From Paulinella micropora (taxonomy: Eukaryota > Cercozoa > Imbricatea > Euglyphida > Paulinellidae), in the NCBI GenBank assembly GCA_019918135.1, contig WBZZ01006702.1:136501-200500 (forward strand): a stretch of 64,000 nucleotides of DNA, given 5' to 3'. Within the stretch, counting starts at the first letter, position 1. Each line of letters begins with the position of its first letter. Under the pieces are notes generated by a model, which worked only from the letters and a program-made list of their open reading frames with translations, ran no database searches and had not been told where the DNA came from. Both the position numbers and the translations under genes were made by a program. Positions 48,313-56,806 of this stretch are shown here, in pieces.

Positions 48313-49012
48313 TCACAAGCGAGAGCGGGCCGAAAACGTCCGGCAATTCATCGAATTCAAAGTCGTCTCGGGCTGCGTCGCCTGCCTCCCCCCCAGAGTC
48401 TGCATAGAATGCAAAGCCTTCCGGCTCCCGAGCTTCTTTGGTCGAAGCGGGGGTTCTAACGTCCACGCAGCTGGACGGCTGCGGCTCGGCTGCAAGGTCT
48501 AGCTTAAAATCGTACGCCTGAGCTCCTTCGTCCCCCCAATCTCCCAGTGAAAAGCCCCCTGCGAAATCGTCCGTGCTGAAAGCAGCGCCAAATTCTCCCC
48601 ACTCGGGCGGGTCTGTCACAAGGGGCTGAGGCTTGGCGGCCGGCTCGCGGAGCTCGTGCAAAATGTCGCGCAGTAGGAACGCCAGGTCAGGCTCTAGTGC
48701 TGAGCTGGACACCAGGTACTTGAGCTCGTCTTCTGTGAGGCGCAGCAAACCCGCCCTGTCGCGGTATTGCACGGTGCGGAGCACTGTGCCCAGCGCAGGC
48801 TCCGGCACGCCGCGCGCCGCAAGCTTTTCACGCAGCCAGCCCTGGACGTCCGCCCCCACGGGCCCCGGCGGGGGGGGTTCTCTGTGCCGGGCGGGGGCTG
48901 CCACGGGGGGCGGCGCGGGGCTCGCGACCTGGGCCCGCTCCGGCTCGGCCCGTGCTGCCCACGTGGCCAACAAGCTCCGAAAGCCGGGCGAGGAGCCCGA
49001 CTTGGCTGCCAT
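48197..49012 (-). CDS. SAM-domain-like protein, N-terminal half of the SAM-Sel1 gene
   Basis: From ATG 49012 (gccATGg). After a Pro/Ala-rich start, residues about 50-115 (VQGWLREKLAARGVPEPAL, LLRLTEDELKYL, LAFLLRDILHEL) look like a sterile-alpha-motif helical bundle. An acidic stretch follows (WGEFGAAFSTDDF, DDFEFDELPDVFG). The frame ends in Pro-rich nonsense after the C8 run, where the Sel1 frame takes over. SAM domains mediate protein assembly. SAM plus Sel1 is an unusual pairing. Confidence 0.6.
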   Translation of the reverse strand: MAAKSGSSPGFRSLLATWAARAEPERAQVASPAPPPVAAPARHREPPPPGPVGADVQGWLREKLAARGVPEPALGTVLRTVQYRDRAGLLRLTEDELKYLVSSSALEPDLAFLLRDILHELREPAAKPQPLVTDPPEWGEFGAAFSTDDFAGGFSLGDWGDEGAQAYDFKLDLAAEPQPSSCVDVRTPASTKEAREPEGFAFYADSGGEAGDAARDDFEFDELPDVFGPLSLVSAGGGGATGRGGTNPPAERLGSLAPGPGTRPPPNPGRG

Positions 49013-49439
49013 GGCAGTCTCTCTTTGTTTTCTTGCTTCTTTTCTCTTCTCTGCGCCTGAGTGCAAAGAAGAGAGAGAAGACAAGGAGGAAAGGGGTGTG
49101 GAAGAGAGAGAGAGAAAGAGACGCACACACACACAAGAGGGGGGCGGGGGGGAGGGAAAGGGAAAGGGGAAAAGGGGGGGGGAAGGGAGGGAAGAAGGAG
49201 ATGGAGGGAGAAGAGGGGGGGAGGAGGGGGGGCGGGGCACAAACCCCCCCCCCCTTGCACTACCCCTGCTTTTCTTTTTCTTGTCTGCTCGTGGTTCCCC
49301 ACAGACTCGGAGAAAAAAAAGCCACACAGACAAGCAGCAGTAAAATGCAGAGAGGCGGGGAAGCCCTCACCTTTCCCTAGTCCTCTTCCCTCCCCAGACC
49401 CACTCTTTTCTTTCCTTTGTTTGCATTTCTTTGAATGAC
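49013..49439. other. Divergent promoter region with purine tract
   Basis: Between the divergent SAM-Sel1 and small Cys/His genes. Contains tctcttctctgcg pyrimidines next to the SAM gene, a long A/G tract with G runs and a C10 run (about 49247). No gene is seen. Confidence 0.35.
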
Positions 49440-49929
49440 ATGCCAACAGCGCCTGCCGCCGAATCCAGTGCGGTTCGCCTTTTCAAGAGCAAGTTCGGAG
49501 GAGAGGACACGGGGTCGTTCTGCCCACAGGCGCGAGTTTGCGCCTGCAAGCAGGAGGCCGACTGAGCCTGCTCTCCCCTCCATCTGCACAGGAGTGTCTC
49601 CCGCCTGCAAACGCTGTTTTACTTTGTTTGAGCGCGCAACGCTCGCCGAGGCTGAGCCATGGGCAGACGACGGGTACTTTAGGCTGTGCCTTCAACACGC
49701 GCGCAAGTTAAAAAAGAAGCGTAAGCGCCGCGCGCGTCGCCGCCAGAAAAAGCGAAAGCGTGAGAATGCGCAGCGTCTTCGACCCCACAAGAAAAGGCGG
49801 CTTAGATCAGCGAGTGACACAAAGACCAGGGAGCATGCCCCCCCACGCCCCTCCTCCCCAGCCCGCATCGTCGGCGAGAGGCATGCCTCCCATTTTCAGT
49901 CCGCTCCAGCGGACTGGGCGGGAGACTAA
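49440..49929 (+). CDS. Small Cys/His basic protein, copy 1, frame break
   Basis: From ATG 49440 the first about 30 residues (APAAESSAVRLFKSKFGGED) match copy 2 (PAAESSAARTFKGKY). That frame stops at 49563-49565. The Cys/His part PACKRCFTL ... RLCLQHARKLKKKRKR, also matching copy 2, lies in the next frame and runs to 49929 with a very basic tail. CxxC followed by CLQH suggests a zinc site. The basic tail would bind nucleic acid or direct the protein to the nucleus. Confidence 0.5.
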
Positions 49930-50166
49930 TTTCAAAGCAAAAAAAGAGAAGCTGCAACAAGCCGCCGCGGAACTGCCGGCCCGGCGCTCGGTGCTGCCTG
50001 CACAGGGGCAAGTCTTAGACCACCAGCAAGGCGGGCGACAGAACCAATTGAAAGCAGGCACAGGCGGCGCTCTTTTTAGCAGAGCTAGTAAGAGCCCGCA
50101 AGATTGGACACACTGGAAAATGCATGCTTGCATTGTTGGCAGAACAGCGCGACTGTTGTGAGTGGT

Positions 50167-50612
50167 GGGGAAATACGCACGCACGTACACATTGCAACAA
50201 ATTTCATGCGAGAAAACAGGAGAGAATAAAAATCACGTCCGCGCAAATCCAATGCGAGGGGGCAGAAGGGGAGAGGGAGGGAGAAGGGGAAAGGGAGGGG
50301 GAAGGGAGGGAGAAGGAGAAAGGGAGAAGGGAGGGGTGGGGCGGGGCACACGCTCCCTCCCCTCCCCCCCCCCCTCCCCCGCTCCTCCTCCTTTTCCCCG
50401 CCCCCCTCCCTCTCCCCCGCCCCCCTCCCTCTCCCCCGCCCCCCTTCCTCTCCCCCGCCCAATCCCTCCCCGCTCGAAATCAAGGGCGAATGGAAAAAAA
50501 GAAATTTTCATTGGAGGATCACAATTCTGGCGCGCTTTTTTTCCCTTGGAAAATACACATTATTGATTGATGCATTTTAGGACCGGGCCGGCGCGTCCAT
50601 TTATCGCAAAAT
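50167..50612. repeat. Repeat R, copy 2
   Basis: Same blocks and order as copy 1: ggggaaatacgcacgcacgt, caacaaatttcatgcgagaa, atcacgtccgcgcaaatc, longer purine then pyrimidine core, aaattttcattggaggatca, attctggcgcgc, taggaccgggccggc. Same orientation as copy 1. Confidence 0.7.
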
Positions 50613-50700
50613 TTTGCGGGTTCTGCCATGGGGCCCACTACCCCTCCCCGCCCTCCAACCCCTCCTCACACCACGCACGAACAAGGCTTGGGGATAAACA

Positions 50701-50752
50701 TAGTCGGTGCTAAGTTTAGAGGACTTTGTCGAGCTTTTAATAAAAAAACTTT
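50701..50752 (-). repeat. Element E, copy g (partial)
   Basis: gtcggtgctaag, gaggactttgtcgagc and ttttaataaaaaaac keep the order of copy d but lack the ctcctagtt block. Confidence 0.4.
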
Positions 50753-50812
50753 TTCTTTTTAGTTTTTCCTTTTCTTAGTCTTCTTTTTTTCTTTTTGAAA
50801 CAGAATTCTTTT

Positions 50813-51985
50813 TTATTCTACCTGTACTACACAGTCGCGCAGAAAAGAAGCTGCGGCCGAGTTGCCGTCGTCAACGTCCAAAATGTCGTACAAGCCATCC
50901 AGCTGCTGCCAGGGCTGCGCGCCGGGAGGCACCGTCTTCCGGCTGTAGTACAAATAAAACAGATTTATGCCGCGCGGCTGAGCAAGCTTCACTTGCCCTT
51001 GTTGAAGCTGGAGCAGCAGGCTCTGCAGCTTCTTGAACCTGCTCTCCAGGGACGGGTCGTGCAGCATGCCGTCTACCTTAAAGTGGTGTGGGTTGAAGCG
51101 GATGTACACGACTGGCAGCTTGGCAAGCCCCTCCTGCATCGCCAGTGCAGTGGCAATGTTATGCGTGCGCGTGAGCTCGCAACGGTAGCGCCGGTGCTCA
51201 AACTCGTCGCTGCCCACCAGCAGCACGCACCTGTGCGGTAGCGATTGAAAGAGCGGGATATGAAAATCCGGCCTGGCCCTCACAAAGCCCCCAAAGTCCG
51301 GGCCCTCGCACAGCCCAAAATCGATCGTGTTCACGTAGTCCCGGTCGCAAGCCCAGCCCTGGCTGTGCAGAAAATCGGCCAGCCGCTGCTCGCTGCGAAA
51401 GCGCTGGGCCAAGCCCTCCGCCGTGTGCCAACACTGCACGTGGTAGTCCAGCAACCACGCTGTTTTGCAACGCGTCGTGCACGCCAGTGATTCTTGGCCG
51501 GGATGGGACTTAGCTGTGCCGTGCGACACAAAGCTGCACACGTACTTCCAACTCCTGCTTTCTTCATGCCTTTGCTTGTGCTCTCTAAGATGGCCCCATT
51601 GAGCAAAGCGTGTATTGCATTCATCGCAAACATAGGGCTTCTCGCCCGTGTGCACGCGCTTGTGCACTATAAGCCCGGTAGAGCTCACAAACTTGCTCCC
51701 GCACTGGTTGCAGGCGTAAGGCTTCTCACCCGTGTGTGTGCGCACGTGTGTTGTCAGCTTGCTTAGAGATGGAAAGCGCTTTTCACATATGTCACAGACA
51801 AAGCGCGTGTCTAGCTCGGTTTGCATTGTTGAGGCAAGTTTCTTGGAATCCGCCCGGAACGAGGCATCCCCGGCGTTTGTTTCTGAAGTTGCACTATGTA
51901 CCGGCAGCGCTCTTTGCTGGACCGGCTGTTTCGCGCTGCCTTGTTGCCGCTTTTCTTTCTCTAATTTCAGTTTCCTGCCCAGCAC
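50813..51985 (-). CDS. C2H2 zinc fingers fused to a nuclease-like domain
   Basis: 390 residues from 51985. Three classic C2H2 fingers with TGEKPY linkers: Cys64/67-His80/84, Cys92/95-His108/112, Cys120/123-His136/140. The C-terminal part (about 225-310) has FVRARPDFHIPL (Asp240), VLLVGSDEFEH (Asp260, Glu261, His264), a Glu at 270 and PVVYIRFNPHHF. This pattern resembles a PD-(D/E)XK-like nuclease domain of eukaryotes and their viruses, where VEVDE-x-x-H is usual. The first acidic residue of that pattern is Gly here, so catalysis is uncertain. A sequence-specific DNA-binding nuclease or regulator is suggested. Confidence 0.78.
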   Translation of the reverse strand: MLGRKLKLEKEKRQQGSAKQPVQQRALPVHSATSETNAGDASFRADSKKLASTMQTELDTRFVCDICEKRFPSLSKLTTHVRTHTGEKPYACNQCGSKFVSSTGLIVHKRVHTGEKPYVCDECNTRFAQWGHLREHKQRHEESRSWKYVCSFVSHGTAKSHPGQESLACTTRCKTAWLLDYHVQCWHTAEGLAQRFRSEQRLADFLHSQGWACDRDYVNTIDFGLCEGPDFGGFVRARPDFHIPLFQSLPHRCVLLVGSDEFEHRRYRCELTRTHNIATALAMQEGLAKLPVVYIRFNPHHFKVDGMLHDPSLESRFKKLQSLLLQLQQGQVKLAQPRGINLFYLYYSRKTVPPGAQPWQQLDGLYDILDVDDGNSAAASFLRDCVVQVE

Positions 51986-52043
51986 ATCGATGCGGGCTGG
52001 AAATGAAGGTGCACGAGGGGAGGCCTTGCCCTGCCGGCGACGC

Positions 52044-52340
52044 TCAAGGCGTTTCGCGTTTCTTTTTTAATTTGCGTGCGTGTTGGGGGCACAGTCTAAA
52101 GTGCCCGTCGTCGGGCCACGGTTCAGCCTCGGCGAGCGTCGCGCATCCCAACAAAGTAAAACAGCGCTCGCAAGCAGGAAGCCACTCTTGCGCAGACTGA
52201 GAGAGGAGCAGGCTCAGCTTGCCTCCTGCTTGCAGGTGTAATCGTGCGCCTGAGGGCAGAAGGGCCACTGCGTCCTCTGCCTTGTATTTGCCCTTAAATG
52301 TGCGGGCCGCACTGGATTCGGCGGCAGGGACTACTTGCAT
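52044..52340 (-). CDS. Small Cys/His basic protein, copy 2
   Basis: 98 residues from ATG 52340. AESSAARTFKGKYKAEDA, then PACERCFTL and RLCPQHARKLKKKRE. This is a paralogue of 49440-49929 but in one frame, with a shorter basic end. The two copies face each other across the zinc-finger gene, suggesting an inverted duplication. Confidence 0.6.
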   Translation of the reverse strand: MQVVPAAESSAARTFKGKYKAEDAVALLPSGARLHLQAGGKLSLLLSQSAQEWLPACERCFTLLGCATLAEAEPWPDDGHFRLCPQHARKLKKKRETP

Positions 52341-52926
52341 CTTTTTTTTGAGAAGAAAAAGAAACGCAAGACAAAAAGTGAGTTCGGTGGGGGGGAGCCT
52401 CTTTTCCTCTGCTTCGTTATTGTCACAGTTTTGTGTGGTTGTTCTTTTTTCTGGGTTGGTGAGGGAGGGGATCCAAAAAAAGGGAAATGGCAGGGGGGGT
52501 TTGGTAAATTAGGGAGGGGGTGCCCCCCTTCAGGACATGAGGAAAGGGAGAAAGAGAAGGGGGGGAAGGGGGGGGGGGGGAGAACAAGGAAAAATGACGG
52601 GGGGGGGGGGCGGGGCGCCCCCTCTCTCCTCCTGTTTTGGGTGTGTCAAAACCTCTCCCCCCCCCCCCTCTCTCCCTCGTGTTGGGGAAGGAGGACGGGG
52701 GAGGAAAGGGCGGGGGGGGGGAGGGGGGAAGAGGGGAGGAGAGGGAAGATCACGCGCGGGTTGACCTCTAAGCCTGCCGCGGGTTCCTCAATCGCCGCGT
52801 GCAAGCTGTCGGACAGGCTGGAAAAGGCTAACCTAGGCTAGAAGATGCAGCACAAAGCAGTTTACCAATTGCAGTGAGTTGCCCTAGAGGACCGAGACTG
52901 TTGCACCAGGCACGAAGAAGCTGCTG

Positions 52927-53145
52927 TTGGATGGCTACGACGCGGCCCCGCAGCTGCGCGTACAATTTCCCAGCCCGCTAGCGCGGGCTGGAGGGGGGGA
53001 GGGGGCGCGGGGCAGCTTGCCCCGTGCCGTGTGTTTTATGTGTGGGAACACGAGTACAACAGAATCAAAAATACGCCTTTGTCAGGCGTCAATCTTGCAC
53101 GAGCTGCCACCCTTGCAGGAGGAGGAAGAAGAAGAAGCGTTGTGA
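52927..53145 (+). CDS. Possible small CxxC protein
   Basis: 72 residues with VCFMCGN and RLCQAS and a Glu-rich end. In another frame the same DNA gives a Lys/Arg-rich end, as in the Cys/His proteins nearby, so it could be a degenerate third copy. Weak. Confidence 0.25.
   Translation: MDGYDAAPQLRVQFPSPLARAGGGEGARGSLPRAVCFMCGNTSTTESKIRLCQASILHELPPLQEEEEEEAL
52970..52991. terminator. GC-rich hairpin, same arms as 18670-18691
   Basis: Arms ccagcccgc and gcgggctgg, loop tagc. A related hairpin with arms cagtccgct/agcggactg lies at 49897-49916. Confidence 0.35.
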
Positions 53146-53238
53146 ATCAAAAAAAACTATTAAAAGAAATCAAGTCAATACAAGGGAGAAAAGGAGATAT
53201 TCTTAACTCACAACATTCTTTAATAAAAAAGCTTATAA

Positions 53239-54790
53239 CTAGATCGCAGCAGAAGCGCTTGCCCCATTCTTAACCTGCAAAAAAAAATCAAAGCCAGGAA
53301 CTCCCTTTTGCAAGAACAGCTTGCCATTTGAAAGACGCCCCTGACAAGCGCCCCTTAAGAGCAAAGCGCCCCAGTACACAAAAGCTTCCGGGAAGCTCGA
53401 GCAGGCTGTAAGCGACGGCGTGGAAGGTTCGTAGACAAACCAAAACCCGGCCCATGCGATCAAGGAGGGCCTGACATTTCGCATGCTTGGCGTCATTTTC
53501 TGCGTGGTGAGCTTCGTGCGAGGGAGCTGATGCAAGGCAATAAAATGAGTCGGAAGATAGAGCAGGGATGCTAATACGTCTGCTCTGTGAATGAGATTAC
53601 AAGCCTCTTGCACGATCGACAAGACGAGCTCATCCAATGGGTCATCAGGGCTAAAAGCGGACAAATCGCCTAGGCGCCAGACTTCCGCGACGTTGGGCCT
53701 GGAACGCTCGGTAAGCCTTCGCAGGCTTTCCCGCCTGGAAGGACAAGCCAGCTTCTGAAAGATCGCAGTCGGTCTGAGTTGAGTTTTTGGAAGTTCGGAA
53801 AACACGGTACGAAAATGTTCTTGAGATGACCCCGTGAGATTTTGGGCACAGCATGCCTCTGCAAATCTCTGCATAATGCTTTCAGTGATGTCAGGACTGT
53901 TCGACAAGCCCAGTCGCTTGAGGAAAGCCGGTGCGCTGAGGTCGGCACGCTCGCCTAGAAAAGGTACCCAATTCGGCGGGCGGGCTTGCCCCAGGAGCGT
54001 GGACCAGGAAGAAAGGAATGTATACCAATTCGTGAGCGTCTCTAATGCTGGGGCGATCTGGGTGGTTGCACGCGCTAGATCGGGAGTCAACCACAAACGC
54101 GCACATAGGCGCCAAAAACAGTGCTGCAGCCCCGCCCAGGCGGTGTCTATCATGTTTGTCCTGAACCAAATCGCCAGGGGGTGGGGTGCGACGAGCCCCC
54201 CGGCAGAGGAGGGCAGAAGGCTACCGTGCCCCTCTCGTCGTAGCTTGCATAGGATCGCGTCCCTTTCTCTCCGAGCGCCCAGGATCTGGGACGCAGGCAG
54301 GGGCAGGCCCGCGAGGTCTGGAGGCGTAGGCTCGCCTCTGTCCGCTAAAGCGCAAAGACACTTTTCCCACTTGCTGAGCTCTAGCGCGATCCCAGCTGCT
54401 GCGTCGGTACTGCTAGTAGTAGAGGGCAGGGGCTGGTCGCGCAGTGGGCGCTTATTCCAATGATGTTCGAACATGTAGGAGGCGCTCAGAGCCCAGCATA
54501 ACAAGTGGCAAAAACCTACTGTGCGAATTGGCGGCAGGTAGGATGGAGAGGCTACCAGGTCGAGCCGAACCCGCGGATGGCCTAGTGAATACTGCGAAGC
54601 GTAATGTCTCAGCAGTGTAGTTCCAAGCTTGACGCAGAGAGCACTGCCGGGGGGGGGCAGGGGCGTCCGTCCCGTCCAAGCATCCGCGCAGTTGCTTGTG
54701 AGCTACGCTAAGCAAAAGCTTAGCTTCGGCGGGCTTGAGCGACGGGTCGTCGTCGGTGAAGCTTTGGGGGGGCAGCGGTAGCTGGTACAT
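53239..54790 (-). CDS. Unknown protein of about 515 residues, frame break at a 9-base G/C run
   Basis: ATG 54790 opens MYQLPLPPQSFTDDDPSL. At the run 54649-54657 the natural frame moves by one base, then continues without stop to 53239 (LRHYASQYSLGHPRVRLDLV, LPPIRTVGFCHLLCWALSA, later WVPFLGERADLSAPAFLKRL). The protein is helical with several Trp and Cys residues and no low complexity. I recognise no family. Length and globular nature would fit a virion or core protein, but that is not shown. Confidence 0.6.
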
Positions 54791-55057
54791 GTTCTCCCGC
54801 CCTCTTTTTTTCCTAAGGCTTGTTAGTTTTTTTTTTCTCGGGGACAGAGAAAGAGAGGGAAAAGAGGGCAGAGAACAGGAAGCAAGAAAAAAAAGGGGGG
54901 GGGGAGGGGCGGGGAGTCGGGGTAAGGCAAGAGCAGATGGGAAGAGGGGCCGGGGGGGGGGGGGGGGGAAACCATGGGAGGGGAGAGAGAGGGAGAAGGG
55001 ACAAGAGCTAGGCTAAAACTAAAGTCCTTGATTTTTTTATAAGAAGCCTCTTCATTC

Positions 55058-55124
55058 ATGGAACGCGTGCTGGGTCTTGACGGCAGTAGCGCGCGGGGTT
55101 CGGCAGGGGCCGGCGTGCCTCCTG

Positions 55125-55155
<31 letters not shown>

Positions 55156-56005
55156 TTCTTCTTCTTCTTCTTCTTCTTCTTCTTCTTCTTCTTCTTCTTC
55201 TTTGTCATCCTCCTCCTTTTTCCCCTCTAGCGGCGGTGCGAGAGGTGCGGGATCATCCTCGGGGGGGAGCGCGACGGACAGGCCCGCCCGCACACCCGCC
55301 AAGATCGAATGGTTACTCAACAGGCTGCGGAGCGAAGGCAGCCACAAACAGCTTGCCCTGTCTTATATTTCATTTGTGGATTCTCTTACATACCTGATTA
55401 CCTCTCGTCGGCGAGAGGGGTACCACGCGATGCAGCGCTCAAGCTGGTGGAATCCAACTAACGAAGCAGAAAGCCTGGGCGGGGGGACGTGGGACGTGAA
55501 GAGGTTTTTCGACCCCAGCAAGGGCTGCGGCAGCTTTGGGTACAGCTGTCTGTCGGCCCTGTCGCCGGTGCTACGAGCTGCCATAGCCGAAGCCGAGGAG
55601 GAGCTTCGTTTGTGGCGCGTCGACCGGGACTGGAAGACGCCCCGCTTGCTGCAGTTTCCTTTGGTGCTGCTGCTGCCCGTGCCCTTGGTGCACTACCGAA
55701 ATCTAGTTCGCTACAAGCTGTACTGCGCGTCGAGCGCGTTTTCGTTGTCTAATACCGTGTATAAGCAGGTCAGTGAGCGCTTGGGCGAAAGCTATACGTA
55801 CAGCATGGATTGGTTGCAGAACAGTACGGTAAAGGTACATGTACTAGCTGGGACTGTGCATTTGACCGACGAGGGGGAAGAGGAGGAGAACGAAGAGGCA
55901 TTGCCAGACCTGCCGACCAATCAAAGCGCCGGTGAAACGTACTTTGTGTTGATCGGCACGAACAAACAGGACCGCAGCAAGGTTTACATCCAAGGGACAA
56001 ACTAG
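55058..56005 (+). CDS. Unknown protein with a poly-Ser run
   Basis: 315 residues from ATG 55058. Residues 25-53 are Ser encoded by a (TTC)n run. After a Gly/Ser linker, residues about 80-300 are globular (WLLNRLRSEG, LSYISFVDSLTYLITSRRR, LLQFPLVLLLPVPLVHYRNL) with an acidic patch near 270 (DEGEEEENEE). No family is recognised. The frame is intact. Confidence 0.65.
55133..55201. repeat. (TTC)n run encoding poly-Ser
   Basis: An almost pure TTC run of about 69 bases inside the coding region 55058-56005. Confidence 0.9.
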
Positions 56006-56337
56006 GGCGACGCGCAAGGGAAAGAAAAAACATTGTAATTAAAGTCGCAAATTTTTCCTTGTCATTGTATTTTGGCCCCCCCCCCACCCCTCCTCATCCA
56101 CTCTCCCCCCTCATTCCCTCTGTCTCCTTCTCCCCCCCCTCCCCGCAGCTTCCACCGCCGCCTACCCCCTTCCCTCCCTCCCTCCTCTTTCTCTTCCCCC
56201 CCCCTGTCCCCCCCCCGAAAAAACACGCGCATCAAAGCTGGCTCCTTGACTGTTTTATTTTCAGCTTGAGCCCGAATTTCCAAGATCCGTTTGAGAGGGA
56301 GGGGTGGGGAGGGAGGAGCAAGAGAGAAGGCGGCGCC
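56006..56337. other. Pyrimidine-rich region upstream of RPB1
   Basis: AT-rich part 56025-56065 (tgtaattaaagtcgcaaatt), then C/T tract with C runs, then gagggaggggtgggg just before the RPB1 ATG. No gene is seen. Confidence 0.4.
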
Positions 56338-56670
56338 ATGGAGCAACGACAGTTACGCCAAGCGTGGCGGCCTGCAGGGTGGAGTGGTGCCGAGGTAGTG
56401 AGGCATAGCGATGGTTCGCATCTGGTCGTCGAAGCGGAGCTGGCGACGGACAAGGACATACGAGACGTGTCGACGGGGTGTCTGTCAGGTGGCAACGCGC
56501 GAGACTCGTCATTTACGTACGGGGATGCGAGCTTGTCTGTGGAGCCACATACGCTGATGTGCAACTTGTGTGATGGGAACCTGCTGAAATGTCCGGGGCA
56601 CTCGCCTCATATGGAATTTCCAGAGCCGTTCTTGCTGCCCAGTTTGCACGGACGGTGCACCAGGCGCTGA
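56338..56670 (+). CDS. RNA polymerase largest subunit (RPB1), segment 1
   Basis: ATG 56338 (gccATGg). Carries the N-terminal zinc pattern of RPB1: CNLCDGNLLKCPGHSPHMEF. The frame stops at 56670, but the expected continuation (VHQALTMICKHCG, a second Cys pair) lies one base back at 56620-56690, and the next piece lies one base back again. The whole subunit spans 56338-62781, about 2100 residues, in at least eight frame pieces. Nearly all changes are one base back, mostly in or beside short G or C runs. Introns are unlikely because pieces abut or overlap without loss of conserved sequence. RPB1 forms the catalytic core of RNA polymerase with RPB2, which is not in the window. Confidence 0.8.
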   Translation: MEQRQLRQAWRPAGWSGAEVVRHSDGSHLVVEAELATDKDIRDVSTGCLSGGNARDSSFTYGDASLSVEPHTLMCNLCDGNLLKCPGHSPHMEFPEPFLLPSLHGRCTRR

Positions 56671-56806
56671 CGATGATTTGCAAGCATTGCGGGGCCTTTT
56701 TGTGGGAGACGGGTGTCCCGCGTACTGGCGGTAAGATGTGGGCGGCGCGTGCCCCGGGGCAGGCGTCGGTGTTGACAGAGGCAGAGGCTGAGGGGGTGCG
56801 CGAGTC

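Larger units (their letters stand above)
49930..50812. other. Intergenic region with repeat R copy 2 and a partial E element
   Basis: Apart from repeat R (50167-50612) it holds frames at 49930-50160 that look like chance, and at about 50701-50752 ggtgctaag, ggactttgtcgagc, ttttaataaaaaaac, the blocks of element E in minus orientation. No gene is supported. Confidence 0.4.
52341..53238. other. Intergenic region with G runs, a hairpin and a small CxxC frame
   Basis: G runs and palindromes fill 52490-52740. A perfect hairpin lies at 52970-52991. The only frame of note is 52927-53145. Confidence 0.35.

Noticed and set aside
48633..49343. Plus-strand 236-residue frame opposite the SAM-like gene
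   Set aside because: The Lys/Arg/Glu-rich second half comes from the purine tract. The minus strand has the Kozak-type ATG and a helical domain.
54823..55347. Minus-strand acidic frame with a long Glu run
   Set aside because: Antisense of the (TTC)n Ser run. The plus-strand gene continues as globular protein, this one does not.
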